The notes under the pieces: model-generated
Seen by the model: only the letters and a program-made list of their open reading frames with translations
What the model was told of the DNA's origin: nothing
Databases searched by the model: none
Assembly (NCBI RefSeq): GCF_014199685.1
Contig: NZ_JACHNZ010000023.1
Span: 1-64,000, forward strand
DNA: 64,000 nt
Direction: 5' to 3'
From: Sphingosinicella soli
GTDB lineage: Bacteria; Pseudomonadota; Alphaproteobacteria; Sphingomonadales; Sphingomonadaceae
Shown here: positions 53,551-63,530 of the stretch, one piece after another
How positions within the stretch are numbered: position 1 is the first letter of the stretch
How the letters are laid out: every line of letters starts with the position of its first letter
Program-made: the position numbers and the translations under genes

Positions 53551-55023
53551 ATGTCGGCCATTCCCCCCATCGAGTATCCGGACCAATTCTTCATTGGCGG
53601 TAAATGGGTGAAGCCGTCCGGCACCACAAAGTTCGACGTGTTCAATTCAGCCACCGAGGAACTGTTCGTCAGCGTCGCCGAGGCGCAGGCGCCGGATATG
53701 AGCGCGGCGGTTGCGGCTGCGCGTCACGCCTTTGACCATGGCCCCTGGCCGCGAATGACGCACGGCGAACGCGCGAGGTACTTGAAGCGCATCGCCGACG
53801 AGTTGGCCTTGCGGGCCGATGACCAGGCAAACACGTGGGTCATCGAGTCGGGCGTGACGCTGGCGATCGCGCGCGGGAGAGCCGCTTCCGTTGCCGGTGT
53901 CTGGGAGTATTACGCGGGGCTGGCCGAGACGTTCCCTTTCCAGGAAGTACACGAGCCGGCCGCCGCGAAGGTGGGGCTGCTCGTGCGCGAGCCGGTCGGC
54001 GTAGTGGCTGCGATCATCCCGTGGAATGGACCCCTGCTGATGCTGGCCTACAAGTGCGCGCCGGCTCTCCTTGCCGGCTGCACCGTCATCGTAAAGGGCT
54101 CGCCCGAGGCGCCGGGGGCCGCATATTTGTTCGCCGAAGTGTGCGAGAAGATCGGTTTACCGCCTGGCGTGGTCAACATCGTGATCGCCGACCGGGAAGT
54201 CTCCGAGCTTCTGGTCCGCAACCCGGATGTCGACAAGGTGACGTTCACGGGCTCGACTGCTGCTGGCCGCCGGATCGCCTCCATCTGCGGTGAGCGGATC
54301 GCCCGCTGCACCTTGGAACTCGGCGGGAAGTCTGCAGCGATCATTCTGGACGACTATGACGTTGAGCAGGCGGCAAGAACCATCTCCGGCATGTCTACGT
54401 TCCTGACCGGCCAGGTCTGCTCCTCGCTGACACGGATCATCGTCGATCGCCGGCGGCACGATGATCTGGTCGATGCGCTCAGCGCCTGCTTCTCCACGGT
54501 GAAAATCGGAGACCCGTTTGATCTGACCACGCAGCTCGGCCCGCTGGCGACGGGGCAGCAGCGGGATCGCGTCGAAACCTACATCCAACTGGGGCAGGAC
54601 GAAGGCGCCACGCTCGCGGCTGGGGGCAGGCGCCCAGCGCACCTGAACCGCGGCTATTTCATCGAACCGACGGTGTTCTCGAACGTCGAGAACAGCTCGC
54701 GTCTTGCGCAAGAAGAGATTTTCGGCCCGGTCCTGGCCGTGATTCCAGCCGATGGTGAAGAGGCTGCGATCCAGATCGCCAATGACACGATTTACGGCTT
54801 GAACAACTCGGTTTTCACCAACGATATCAACCGGGCATACCAAACGGCGCGGCGGCTCCGCTCGGGAACGGTGGGCCACAATTCCGTTCGTTCGGATTTC
54901 GGGATTGCGTTTGGCGGTTTCAAGCAATCGGGCCTCGGACGGGAGGGTGGACGCGAGGGGCTGCTGCCTTTCCTCGAAGCCAAGACTTTGCTCATGGATG
55001 CGATGCCGAACGAGGGGGGTTGA
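53551..55023 (+). CDS. NAD(P)-dependent aldehyde dehydrogenase
   Basis: A 490-residue enzyme; the start chosen has GTGGAG eight bases upstream. Catalytic Glu in LELGGKSAA, Cys in GQVCSSLTR, cofactor motif IPWNGPLL and C-terminal EIFGPVLAVIP. Aldehyde to acid; it may supply the acid for the CoA-transferase of the same operon. Last gene of the operon; the LysR regulator follows immediately. Confidence 0.9.
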   Translation: MSAIPPIEYPDQFFIGGKWVKPSGTTKFDVFNSATEELFVSVAEAQAPDMSAAVAAARHAFDHGPWPRMTHGERARYLKRIADELALRADDQANTWVIESGVTLAIARGRAASVAGVWEYYAGLAETFPFQEVHEPAAAKVGLLVREPVGVVAAIIPWNGPLLMLAYKCAPALLAGCTVIVKGSPEAPGAAYLFAEVCEKIGLPPGVVNIVIADREVSELLVRNPDVDKVTFTGSTAAGRRIASICGERIARCTLELGGKSAAIILDDYDVEQAARTISGMSTFLTGQVCSSLTRIIVDRRRHDDLVDALSACFSTVKIGDPFDLTTQLGPLATGQQRDRVETYIQLGQDEGATLAAGGRRPAHLNRGYFIEPTVFSNVENSSRLAQEEIFGPVLAVIPADGEEAAIQIANDTIYGLNNSVFTNDINRAYQTARRLRSGTVGHNSVRSDFGIAFGGFKQSGLGREGGREGLLPFLEAKTLLMDAMPNEGG

Positions 55024-55082
55024 CGGGAGCGCCGCGTGCCGATCATCGTGTCTCGCGGGAAGAACGGTCGCCGGAGGTAGGA

Positions 55083-56027
55083 ATGGGAGAAAGATCGCTT
55101 CCGGTGCGCGGTATTGCCGTTTTCGAAGCTGCGGCGCGTGCGGTCAGCTTTCATGCGGCTGCCCAAGAACTGAATTTGACACCGTCCGCTGTAAGTCACC
55201 AAATCCGGCTGCTCGAAGAAACTCTCGGCGTCCGGCTTTTCGAGCGCGTGGGACGTGGTGTGACCCTGACGGCCGAAGGTGCTGACTACGCGCTCTCCGT
55301 TCGGGTCAGCATGCAACGGCTGCGGATCGCCACGAACCAGATCAGGGCACGCGCGAAGGCGGGCGGCGCTCTGGAGGTCGTCAGGATTGAGCTTCCGCCC
55401 TCGCTGGCTCACTGCTGGCTGTTGCCTCGCTTGGCGGAACTGATCGCGCAGCACCCGGGCCTGGATATCCGGGTCAATGCGCAGGGATCTCCTGTTCAGA
55501 GAGATCGATCGCCCTTGCCCCCTTTGACCGACGCACCAGCGGATCTTCAGATTGTTTACGGCGACGACAAGCTCTGGTCCGATAGAGCTTCGCGTATGCT
55601 GACAGAAGACTTCCAGCCGGTTTGCGCGCCTGCACTCCTCGCACAAGGGCGCATGAAGTCTCCCGACCAACTGCTTGAACACACGCTCTTGAGTACCTCC
55701 CTGAACCCGGTGACATGGGAGGAATGGTTGAACTGGCAGGGTATCGCGCCCGACAGAAGCTCAATCAGCACCTTGCAGATGGATCCCTCCCACCTCGCGA
55801 TTGAAGCTGCGGTCCGCAGTATGGGCGTCATCCTCGAGAGCAGTATCCTCGTTGAGCGTCAACTGCTCACCGGAACCCTCGTCGCCCCGTTCCCGGACCT
55901 CAGCCGGCCAGGGCTCTCCTATTGGCTGTTCGCGCCGTCGCAAGGAAAACCCGGCTCCGCTGTTGATGCGGTTGCCGAGTGGCTGCAGGACAGTGCGGCG
56001 CGAAAAGATTCCTATTCGATCAGCTGA
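55083..56027 (+). CDS. LysR-family regulator, GcvA type
   Basis: A 314-residue protein with GGAGGTAGGA just before the ATG. The HTH covers about 5-63 (AVFEAAARAVSFHAAAQELNL, TPSAVSHQIRLLEETLG) with VGRGVTLTAEG after it. Effector domain complete, with an ILVERQLLTGTLVAPF segment. A reading extended to 55020 would overlap the dehydrogenase; less likely. Possibly controls the TonB receptor and monooxygenase genes downstream. Confidence 0.88.
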   Translation: MGERSLPVRGIAVFEAAARAVSFHAAAQELNLTPSAVSHQIRLLEETLGVRLFERVGRGVTLTAEGADYALSVRVSMQRLRIATNQIRARAKAGGALEVVRIELPPSLAHCWLLPRLAELIAQHPGLDIRVNAQGSPVQRDRSPLPPLTDAPADLQIVYGDDKLWSDRASRMLTEDFQPVCAPALLAQGRMKSPDQLLEHTLLSTSLNPVTWEEWLNWQGIAPDRSSISTLQMDPSHLAIEAAVRSMGVILESSILVERQLLTGTLVAPFPDLSRPGLSYWLFAPSQGKPGSAVDAVAEWLQDSAARKDSYSIS

Positions 56028-56448
56028 CGATTTTTTAGAGAGTTCCGCCCGTCAGTTTAAAGTTGCGGCGATCCGACACCCGTCGCGAGTCAAGCCTGTG
56101 GCAGCCGCAGGTGCAATCATGCCTGAGTGATCGTGAGCGCATACGAAAATAGGGCGACCGTCGGCGTCTGCAAACCACTGAGAGATCAGGCGGAACGGAC
56201 CAGATACATGCGACATGCCTCTTGAACTTCAACTTCGCACTCAAGAAATCTGGGAAGGCGGACGGCACTCCGGTCCAGGCGCGACTGAAATGCTATTCAT
56301 CAATGGCGAGCAATTATATTCGCTTGTGCCACAACCACAAACTAGCCGAACTTACGACCAGTGAGAAACTCACAGAGTTTAAGCGCGGCCCGAAGAAAAC
56401 AGCAAATCCAGTTTGGGCCACCTTCATCCAAGCAAGGGGGGTAGAAAA
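56028..56448. other. Intergenic region before the third TonB receptor
   Basis: About 0.42 kb with no gene supported. It probably holds the promoter of the receptor operon; no shared operator copy was seen. AAGGGGGG at 56433-56440 region is the ribosome site for the receptor. Confidence 0.4.
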
Positions 56449-58854
56449 ATGATGCATCCGTTCACCGTCACAACCGGTATTGCCGCAGCAGCGGCCACAG
56501 ACGAGGATGGTCCCACGCGCCGGCAAGGCACCATCTCCCAGCGCGCGTTGCTCATTGCCGGCGTTGCCGGCGCTGGCTTGCTGACGAGCATTTCATGCAT
56601 GGCCGCCGAGGCCCAGGCCGCTCCCGTCCAGACTGTCGAGACCGCTGAAAATCTCGTCGAGATCGTCGTCACCGCGAACAAGCGGGACGCGACGACGGTG
56701 CTCAAGGCGCCGACCTCGATCCAGGCCATTTCAGGCGAGACGCTGCAGAAGCAGGGCGTCATCGGCTTCATGGACGTGGCGGGAAAGATACCCGGCCTCG
56801 CCGTCCAGGACCTTGGCCCCGGCGACCGCAAATATGTCATCCGCGGGATCAGCTCGACCGGTGCTTCGACGACCGGCGTCTACTATGACGAGGCAGTGAT
56901 CAGCGGCTCGAACGCCAATGACGGCGGCGGATTCCAGTCCGATATCCGCCTCTACGATCTGGATCGCATCGAGGTTCTGCGCGGGCCGCAAGGCACGCTC
57001 TACGGCGCCGGCTCGATGAGCGGCACGATCCGTTTCATCACCAAAAAACCCGATCTCAACGAATTCGGCGGCTATCTGAGCGGCGAAGTCTCCAGTACCA
57101 GCCACGGCGGCACCAACTACAACGCCAACGGCGCCATCAACCTTCCTGTCGTCTCCGATAAGGTGGCCCTGCGTCTGGTCGGCTGGGGTATCGACGACAG
57201 CGGCTTTGTCGATCAAATCCGTGTCGGCGCCGGCTTGAACAATCCGCTTGGCCTCGTTCGCAATGTCAACAATGACAATGTCCTTGGCGGTCGCGCCCTT
57301 CTGCGCATCCAGCCCAGCAGCGACCTTACGATCGACGCTTCGTACACGCGCCAGCATGCGACAACGAACGGCTCGTCGCGATACACGCCGGAAGGCATTA
57401 CGGCCTTCGATGTGCCGGGGGCCCCCAGCATCCAGGGTTGTGATCTGTGCAACACGGACGTCGGCTGGACACCTCGCAAGGACAAGCTTGAAGTGTTTAG
57501 CCTGACGGCGAGTTACACGACCTCGTTCGGCACTTTCACGGCCACGACCAATCAGTTCAACCGAAATCATGACTACAATATCGACAATACGGCGATCCTG
57601 ACGAGCTTCGGAGTTCCGCTTCCCGTCGTGACCTTTGAAACGGTCACGCGTAAGGTGAACTCGAGCGAACTCCGCTTCGCTTCGGACTTCGATTTTCCTG
57701 TCAATTTCGTGATCGGCGGCTTCCGCCAGCGCGAAACCTCGGACCTGGATATCGGTATGCTCGCCATCAATGGCGAGGGGCGGCCGATAGGCCGGTTCAG
57801 TCCGCTGAATTCTCAGGATGCGCTGCTGAACCCAGGCGTCGGCAGCACCGTTTTCGGTCGAACGGATTACCGCTCGGGAACCCAGTATGCGGCGTTCGGC
57901 GAGGCGACCTGGAATGTTACCGATAAGCTGAAGCTGATGGGCGGCCTCCGCTACTTTACGGAGACGCTGAACGGCGTCCAGCAGAACACCCACCTCGTCG
58001 GCGGCTTTCCCGAAGGCGTCGAAAGCCAGGCCCCTGTCGTAAACGACGAGCAAACCAACGATAAACTCACCATCAAGCTGAACGCCAGCTACACGTTCAA
58101 CGAGGCCCTGCTCGTATATGCGACGGCTTCCCAGGGTTTCCGTTCCGGCGGTCTCAATCCGCCCAGCGTCTTCGGGCCCATTCCTCCCTCCTTCGGGCCC
58201 GACACGCTTTGGAACTATGAAATCGGCACCAAAGGTCGATTGTTCGATCGTCTTCTGGAATATCAGGTCAACGCCTATTGGATCGATTGGCAGGATATCC
58301 AGGTGCAGGAAGTGACCCAGGTTGCGGCGCTCCACTACATCGGCAACGCCGGCAATGCGGTTTCGAAAGGCATCGAGTTCGAGTTGACGGCTCGGCCGGT
58401 CCAGTATCTGACGATGAACCTCGCGGGATCCTTTCAGGACGCCTATCTGACGGAAGGCGCGACCCCGGCCGAGTTGGCGGAAAATCCCACCCGAGGGGTG
58501 ACGGGCGACAAGCTGCCGGATGTACCGCGGGTCCAGTATTCGCTCGGCCTGGACTACACGGCTCCCCTGCCGTTTGACGGCGACTGGGCAGGCACCTTGG
58601 CGGCGGACATCAGCTACCAAGGCAAGCGCAACGCCTATTTCGAAGCGAATCCGTTCAACATCGAGCTGAAATCCTACACCCTTATCAATCTGCGTGCCGG
58701 GATATCGAACGAGCTTTGGCGCGCGACATTGTTCGTGCGTAACCTCACCAACAAGCGGGCGCAGGTCTCCGCGATCAATTCGAACCAGGATCCGCACGCG
58801 CTCATCACGGTCCGCCCGCGTACGTTCGGGCTGACGGTCACGCGCAACTTCTAG
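56449..58854 (+). CDS. TonB-dependent outer-membrane receptor
   Basis: A 801-residue receptor with an unusually long N-terminus before the hydrophobic signal (LLIAGVAGAGLLTSISCMA, about residues 40-60). TonB box/plug: VEIVVTANKRD, VLRGPQGTLYGAGSMSGTI. The barrel ends in TFGLTVTRNF. GLYGAGSMSG instead of FGRNATGG puts it in a different sub-clade from the other two. A hairpin and a Baeyer-Villiger-type monooxygenase gene follow on the same strand. Confidence 0.92.
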   Translation: MMHPFTVTTGIAAAAATDEDGPTRRQGTISQRALLIAGVAGAGLLTSISCMAAEAQAAPVQTVETAENLVEIVVTANKRDATTVLKAPTSIQAISGETLQKQGVIGFMDVAGKIPGLAVQDLGPGDRKYVIRGISSTGASTTGVYYDEAVISGSNANDGGGFQSDIRLYDLDRIEVLRGPQGTLYGAGSMSGTIRFITKKPDLNEFGGYLSGEVSSTSHGGTNYNANGAINLPVVSDKVALRLVGWGIDDSGFVDQIRVGAGLNNPLGLVRNVNNDNVLGGRALLRIQPSSDLTIDASYTRQHATTNGSSRYTPEGITAFDVPGAPSIQGCDLCNTDVGWTPRKDKLEVFSLTASYTTSFGTFTATTNQFNRNHDYNIDNTAILTSFGVPLPVVTFETVTRKVNSSELRFASDFDFPVNFVIGGFRQRETSDLDIGMLAINGEGRPIGRFSPLNSQDALLNPGVGSTVFGRTDYRSGTQYAAFGEATWNVTDKLKLMGGLRYFTETLNGVQQNTHLVGGFPEGVESQAPVVNDEQTNDKLTIKLNASYTFNEALLVYATASQGFRSGGLNPPSVFGPIPPSFGPDTLWNYEIGTKGRLFDRLLEYQVNAYWIDWQDIQVQEVTQVAALHYIGNAGNAVSKGIEFELTARPVQYLTMNLAGSFQDAYLTEGATPAELAENPTRGVTGDKLPDVPRVQYSLGLDYTAPLPFDGDWAGTLAADISYQGKRNAYFEANPFNIELKSYTLINLRAGISNELWRATLFVRNLTNKRAQVSAINSNQDPHALITVRPRTFGLTVTRNF

Positions 58855-58897
58855 AACGCGCGGGACTGCTGCGAGGAAGAGAAGCGACAATCTGGCA

Positions 58898-58936
58898 GCC
58901 GGAGTTCCGAAGCGCGAGCGTTTTCGGAGCTCCGGC
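58898..58936 (+). repeat. 14-base inverted repeat between receptor and monooxygenase
   Basis: GCCGGAGTTCCGAA pairs with TTCGGAGCTCCGGC (one G-U) around an 11-base loop. No T-run follows, so it more likely stabilises the receptor mRNA or tunes read-through than ends transcription. Confidence 0.5.
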
Positions 58937-58961
58937 GAACCAATAGTCTAGGAAGAATGAA

Positions 58962-60776
58962 ATGAGTGCGTCGGGCTCAACTGTGATCGATCCTCAGAAG
59001 CTGAAAGAAAAATATGCGGAGGAGCGCGACAAGCGGCTAAACTCTGCGGCCGGGCGGAAGTATGCGCTTGCGAAGGATCACGAGAGCAGCCTGACCGAGG
59101 ATCTGTGGCGCAAACGCCAGAATGACCGGGCCCCGCGTAACGAAGAAATCGACGTTCTTGTGGTCGGCGGCGGCATGTCCGGCATCATGACCGCCACGCG
59201 GCTGATCCAGAACGGCGTGACGGACCTTCGCTTGATCGAACGCGGCGCGGAATTCGGAGGCACCTGGTACTGGAACCAGTATCCCGGAGCTGCGTGCGAC
59301 AGCGAATCCCACATCTACCTGCCGTTCCTCGACGATACCGGCTACGTGCCGTCGCAGAAATATACCGGCCAGCCGGAAATTCAGGCGTACCTGAAGCAAC
59401 TTGCTTCCTTCGGGGGCGTCACGCCGCGAGCATTGTTCAACACCAAGGCGCAATCACTTGACTGGGATGAGGATAGCCAGCGCTGGATCGTAAGAACCGA
59501 TGTGGGCGATGAATTCCGTGCGCGTTTCATCGCACTTTGCGCCGGAAGCTTTCTGCAGCCGAAGCTGCCAGCGATAGAGGGTATTGAGACCTTCAAAGGT
59601 CACATGTTCCTGAATTCGCGCTGGGACTATGAGTATACCGGTGGCTCACCTGGCTACCCCCAGATGACGAAACTGCGCGACAAACGCGTGGGCGTCATCG
59701 GAACGGGCTGTTCCGCCGTCCAGTCGATTCCGCATCTTGCCCAATGGGCAAAGGAATTATACGTTTTTCAGCGTACCCCTTCGATGGTCAATTACCGCGC
59801 GAATGCGAAGACCGACCCCGAATGGGCCAAGTCGCTCGAGCCGGGCTGGCAGGAAAAGCGCATGGACAATTTCGAGGTCTGCCTGCTCACGCCTGCCGAA
59901 GCCGCGGAGGATCTCGTTGCCGACGCGTGGACGGAGATGGCGCGATCGATGACGGATCTTGAACGGGCGAAGGCGGCCGTGGGAGGAGCGGTCGCAGATG
60001 ATGCAGAGCTCATGCAGGTCGCGGACTTCCTGACGATGGCGGGATACTGGGACCGGGTGGACGAGATCATCGCCGACAAAAAAACCGCCGAAGCGCTGAA
60101 GGCCTATTACTATGTGAACTGCAAGCGGCCGACATTCCACGACGAGTATCTTCCGGCGTTCAACCGGCCGAACGTGACGTTGGTGGATACGCAAGGGAAA
60201 GGGGTCGAGCGGATTGCACCGGAGGGCGTCGTCGTCGGCGGCGAGCTGTTTGAACTCGATTGCGTCATATTCGCGACGGGATTCGAGGTGTTCACGCACA
60301 CCTACGTGACCGGAGAATATACGGTGACGGGCGCCGGAGGGCAGTCGTTGCAGGACAAGTGGAGCAAGCAATTCGGCACACTCCATGGCATGCTCACGCA
60401 TGGTTTCCCGAACATGGTTCTGGTCGGCCACATGCGCGACGGAGGCGGGACGACCAACTCGAATTTTCCGTTTCACTACCAGTCCACTCACGTCGCGAAA
60501 ATCATCAAGAGGACGATCGATTCCGGCGCCTCGAGTTTCGACGTGACCAAGGAGGCCGAAGACGGCTGGCGGCGCGCGATGAGGGAGAAGATGCCGCCGA
60601 TCCAGCAATTTCTGGCCGATTGCACGCCCGGCTACCTGAACAATGACGGCAACGTGGACGATTCCACTTTGCGACTGACGATCTACGGTGGCGGTTCGCT
60701 GGAATATGCAGACATACTGAAGGATTGGCACGCGGGAGAGGGGTTCGAACGCGATCTGCACCTGGTCGGAAAATAA
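58962..60776 (+). CDS. Flavoprotein (Baeyer-Villiger-type) monooxygenase
   Basis: A 604-residue class B flavoprotein. FAD motif VLVVGGGMSG near 66-74, GGTWYWNQYPGAACD at 99-113 and the NADPH-site GTGCSA near 248-253. The Baeyer-Villiger fingerprint place reads FKGHMFLNSRWD (211-222): the usual His at position 7 is Leu, though Phe, Gly, Trp and Asp are kept. A 60-residue N-terminal extension precedes the FAD domain. Would insert O next to a ketone or act as an N/S-oxygenase. Cytoplasmic. Confidence 0.88.
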   Translation: MSASGSTVIDPQKLKEKYAEERDKRLNSAAGRKYALAKDHESSLTEDLWRKRQNDRAPRNEEIDVLVVGGGMSGIMTATRLIQNGVTDLRLIERGAEFGGTWYWNQYPGAACDSESHIYLPFLDDTGYVPSQKYTGQPEIQAYLKQLASFGGVTPRALFNTKAQSLDWDEDSQRWIVRTDVGDEFRARFIALCAGSFLQPKLPAIEGIETFKGHMFLNSRWDYEYTGGSPGYPQMTKLRDKRVGVIGTGCSAVQSIPHLAQWAKELYVFQRTPSMVNYRANAKTDPEWAKSLEPGWQEKRMDNFEVCLLTPAEAAEDLVADAWTEMARSMTDLERAKAAVGGAVADDAELMQVADFLTMAGYWDRVDEIIADKKTAEALKAYYYVNCKRPTFHDEYLPAFNRPNVTLVDTQGKGVERIAPEGVVVGGELFELDCVIFATGFEVFTHTYVTGEYTVTGAGGQSLQDKWSKQFGTLHGMLTHGFPNMVLVGHMRDGGGTTNSNFPFHYQSTHVAKIIKRTIDSGASSFDVTKEAEDGWRRAMREKMPPIQQFLADCTPGYLNNDGNVDDSTLRLTIYGGGSLEYADILKDWHAGEGFERDLHLVGK

Positions 60777-60980
60777 GATCGGAAGCCTTTCTGAACCATC
60801 GTTCGGCGCACTGCAGCTTGGGCCCCGAAGGTGTGTCCATCGAGCGCGAGGCACGACGGCTCGAAACTCATTCGTCGACTTGAAAGGGCCTTGTGTCGTG
60901 CGCTCATCCCGACGACAAGATTGCATCGCCTTTGGTGGTGCCGGACTGAAATTCAGTCGGACGTGATCGGATAATATTAT

Positions 60981-62081
60981 ATGTTCGCCAACTTGGTCCG
61001 CGTCATACTGGTCCCATCGGCAGTCTTCCTGTCCGTGTTGTTCGGAGGTTCGTTCGGATCGGGACGCGAAGTCGTCGAGTTCATGAGCGATAACGGCCCT
61101 GCCGGCGGATTCATTTCGATCGCGATCATCGCCGCAGTCTATTCGACCTGCCTGTTCCTCAGCTTCGAGCTTTCTCGGCTGTATAAAGCTTACGAGTATC
61201 GCGGCTTTTGCAAGCTCCTCCTGGGACGCGGTTGGGTCATATACGAACTGTTCATCACGCTTGCCGTGATCGTCGCTTTGGCGATCTGCGCATCGTCGTC
61301 GGGCGAGGTTCTGAACTCACGCTTTGGCTTTCCGACGCTTTTCGGCGGCTTCCTGTTGCTACTGCTCGTGGCTGCACTCAATTATGGCGGGCGCGACATT
61401 GTCGAGCGTTCGATGGTTGTCAGCGTGCTTGCGCTGGCGGCGCTATTGATTGTGCTGCTGGCCATTGTCCTCGCAACCAGGAGCGATGCCATAGCGAGCG
61501 CGTTCGAGTTCGAATCTTCGCTCTCGGGTGCCGTTCGGGACGGTTTCAAATATTCGATCACGAACGTCGGATTCATTCCACTTTTGCTCTTCTGTGGAAC
61601 GCAACTGAAGAGCCGTCGCGAGACGTTGATAGCGGGCACGTTTGCCGGAGTGGCAGCGATCATGCCGGCCATCGTCTTTCACCTTACATTCCTCGCGGAC
61701 TATCCGAACGTGCTTGGTCAGACCCTGCCCACTTACGTCATGATCGAAGCGCTGACTCCCGCACTGTTTCTCGACGCCTACGTACTCGTGCTGTTCGTTT
61801 TGATCGTGCAGACCGGTGTCGGGATGCTGCAGGGCGCTATCGAGCGCATCGATAGCTGGAGGAAGGAGAGTACAGGCGCCGGGCTGGGCAAGCTTGGTCA
61901 TGCCGGCTTCGCAAGCGCCGCAGTTCTGGCCAGTGCGGCGCTCTCGTCGATCGGTCTGGTGAACTTGATCGCGCAGGGCTATAATTATTTGTCGATCATA
62001 TTCGCCCTGATATTCGTTCTGCCGCTGTTGCTGGTGGGGATTCCCCGGATTGTCCGCGAAAGTCGAGCGAGTTCGAGCTGA
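60981..62081 (+). CDS. YkvI-like membrane transporter
   Basis: A 366-residue integral membrane protein with about 10-11 helices. The start VILVPSAVFLSVLFGGSFGSGREVVEF, with GSFGSGRE, is the APC-superfamily YkvI pattern. Role: probably amino-acid or organic-substrate permease; not characterised to my knowledge. It follows the monooxygenase by 204 bases on the same strand, which suggests uptake of the same substrate or product. Confidence 0.8.
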   Translation: MFANLVRVILVPSAVFLSVLFGGSFGSGREVVEFMSDNGPAGGFISIAIIAAVYSTCLFLSFELSRLYKAYEYRGFCKLLLGRGWVIYELFITLAVIVALAICASSSGEVLNSRFGFPTLFGGFLLLLLVAALNYGGRDIVERSMVVSVLALAALLIVLLAIVLATRSDAIASAFEFESSLSGAVRDGFKYSITNVGFIPLLLFCGTQLKSRRETLIAGTFAGVAAIMPAIVFHLTFLADYPNVLGQTLPTYVMIEALTPALFLDAYVLVLFVLIVQTGVGMLQGAIERIDSWRKESTGAGLGKLGHAGFASAAVLASAALSSIGLVNLIAQGYNYLSIIFALIFVLPLLLVGIPRIVRESRASSS

Positions 62082-62251
62082 GCGCTCGCGCGCCTGAAAG
62101 GTCGTCTGCACTGCCGTTAAGCGCAAATTGCTCTCGCATTTGAATGAGAAGATTTCGCCAATCGGGTCTCGCAAAATATGCTTACATCAACGGCAGGCTC
62201 AAAGCTCCGTGCTTTTCAGCACCGGGCATCGCAATATGGAGGGTGAAGGAT

Positions 62252-63247
62252 ATGCAATCCGGTTATTCGATGCAGATTCGCGGTGCGGTAGCGGTGCTGT
62301 TGCTGTGCAGCGGTGTTGTACCCGCGTTGGCGCAGCAACCCGCCATTGACGAGGATGTCGCCAGGCAGTTCGCGGAGGCCGCCAAATGTTCGCCGAGCGA
62401 GGTGACCGATCCTCAGGCTTTGCACATCAACGGGTCCAAGCCCTTCGTATATAAGCGGATCGGTGAGGCCAAGCTTCGCCTTCACGTCTTCACGCCTGCG
62501 GGACGAAAGGCGGGCGCCAGATCCCCGGCGGTTGTTTTCTTTTATGGCGGCGGATTCATCTTCGGCGATATCCGCAGATTCCAAACGCAGGCGACGCATT
62601 TGGCCCTTCGCGGCATCGTGACGGTCCTTGTCGACTACCGCGTCAAATGCAGGCACGGTTCTTCGATCTTGGACTCCATAGCAGATGCGAAATCAGCCAT
62701 GCGCTGGGTGCGCGGGCATGCCGACGAATTCGGTATCGACTCCTCGAGAATCGCCGCTGCGGGAAGCTCGGCCGGGGGCCATCTGGCCGCAGCGACGGCG
62801 CTCGTTCCCGGCTTCGACGACCCCGCCGACGAGAAGATCGACGTGCGGCCTAATGCGCTCATTCTCTACAATCCCGGGCTCGACACCGGCGCACCGGCCG
62901 CCCGCGCGAGAATGGCGCTGTTACAGGGAAAAGCCGTCGCCGACCGCGGTCGCGAATTCTCGCCATTCGACCACATCGAGCGCGGTTTGCCCCCGACAAT
63001 CATATTCCAAGGCACAGCTGACGTGCTTACGCCGATCGAGATTGCCGAACAGTTTTGCCTTCGCGCCGAGGCCCTGCAGTCTCAGTGCGAGTTGGTGAGC
63101 TACGACGGCGCGCCGCATGGGTTCACCGAAATCTGGATGGGTTTGGAAGACGCGTCTCTTGGAGTGAAAACCGAAGAGTGGGCAGAGGACACGATGCGTC
63201 GCACCGATGCGTTTCTTACCAAGCTAGGATGGCTGCCTCAGCGATAA
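62252..63247 (+). CDS. Exported alpha/beta hydrolase (HSL-like esterase)
   Basis: A 331-residue protein with GGTGAAGG before the ATG and a Sec signal to about residue 25 (ALAQQ). The oxyanion motif is YGGGF (HGGG variant), the nucleophile Ser is in GSSAGG, the acid Asp in GTADVLTP and the His in PHGF, so the triad is complete. Secreted or periplasmic carboxylesterase; could release the substrate from an ester or hydrolyse the ester made by the monooxygenase, but compartments differ in the second case. Confidence 0.88.
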   Translation: MQSGYSMQIRGAVAVLLLCSGVVPALAQQPAIDEDVARQFAEAAKCSPSEVTDPQALHINGSKPFVYKRIGEAKLRLHVFTPAGRKAGARSPAVVFFYGGGFIFGDIRRFQTQATHLALRGIVTVLVDYRVKCRHGSSILDSIADAKSAMRWVRGHADEFGIDSSRIAAAGSSAGGHLAAATALVPGFDDPADEKIDVRPNALILYNPGLDTGAPAARARMALLQGKAVADRGREFSPFDHIERGLPPTIIFQGTADVLTPIEIAEQFCLRAEALQSQCELVSYDGAPHGFTEIWMGLEDASLGVKTEEWAEDTMRRTDAFLTKLGWLPQR

Positions 63248-63273
63248 ACGAGCCCGGATCCGTCCACAAATGC

Positions 63274-63530
63274 CTAACCCCGGATCGGTGTCATGTTAGT
63301 CTTGGCCCAGGTCTCGTCGATAAACACGAAGCGCTTGAGATCAAGCCCGCCCTGTCACTTCTTACACCGCTCTCTCCTGCGCGCAATCTTCGGCCATAAT
63401 TGCTCGAATTGGGCCACCAGCATGCCGTCCGCAGTTGTTGTTTTTTTGAGGTTGAGTTCGTAGAAACACCGTATTGTGGCAGCGGTCGCAACTTGACCGG
63501 ATGTCTCGTTGAGCAGGTTGTCGCACTTGT
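63274..63530 (-). pseudogene. IS630-family transposase fragment
   Basis: Reading leftward, LKRFVFIDETWAKTNMTPIRG then a stop at 63274-63276: the first catalytic Asp block (FIDETW) of the IS630 DDE transposase. Upstream, FYELNLKKTTTADGML and LWPKIARRRERCKK match the region before it in another frame or with stops. No terminal repeats were found. Clearly decayed. Confidence 0.7.

Noticed and set aside
56731-58890. Long antisense frame of about 719 codons opposite the third TonB receptor
   Set aside because: It mirrors the receptor gene in GC-rich DNA and has no recognisable motifs; the receptor on the plus strand is unmistakable.
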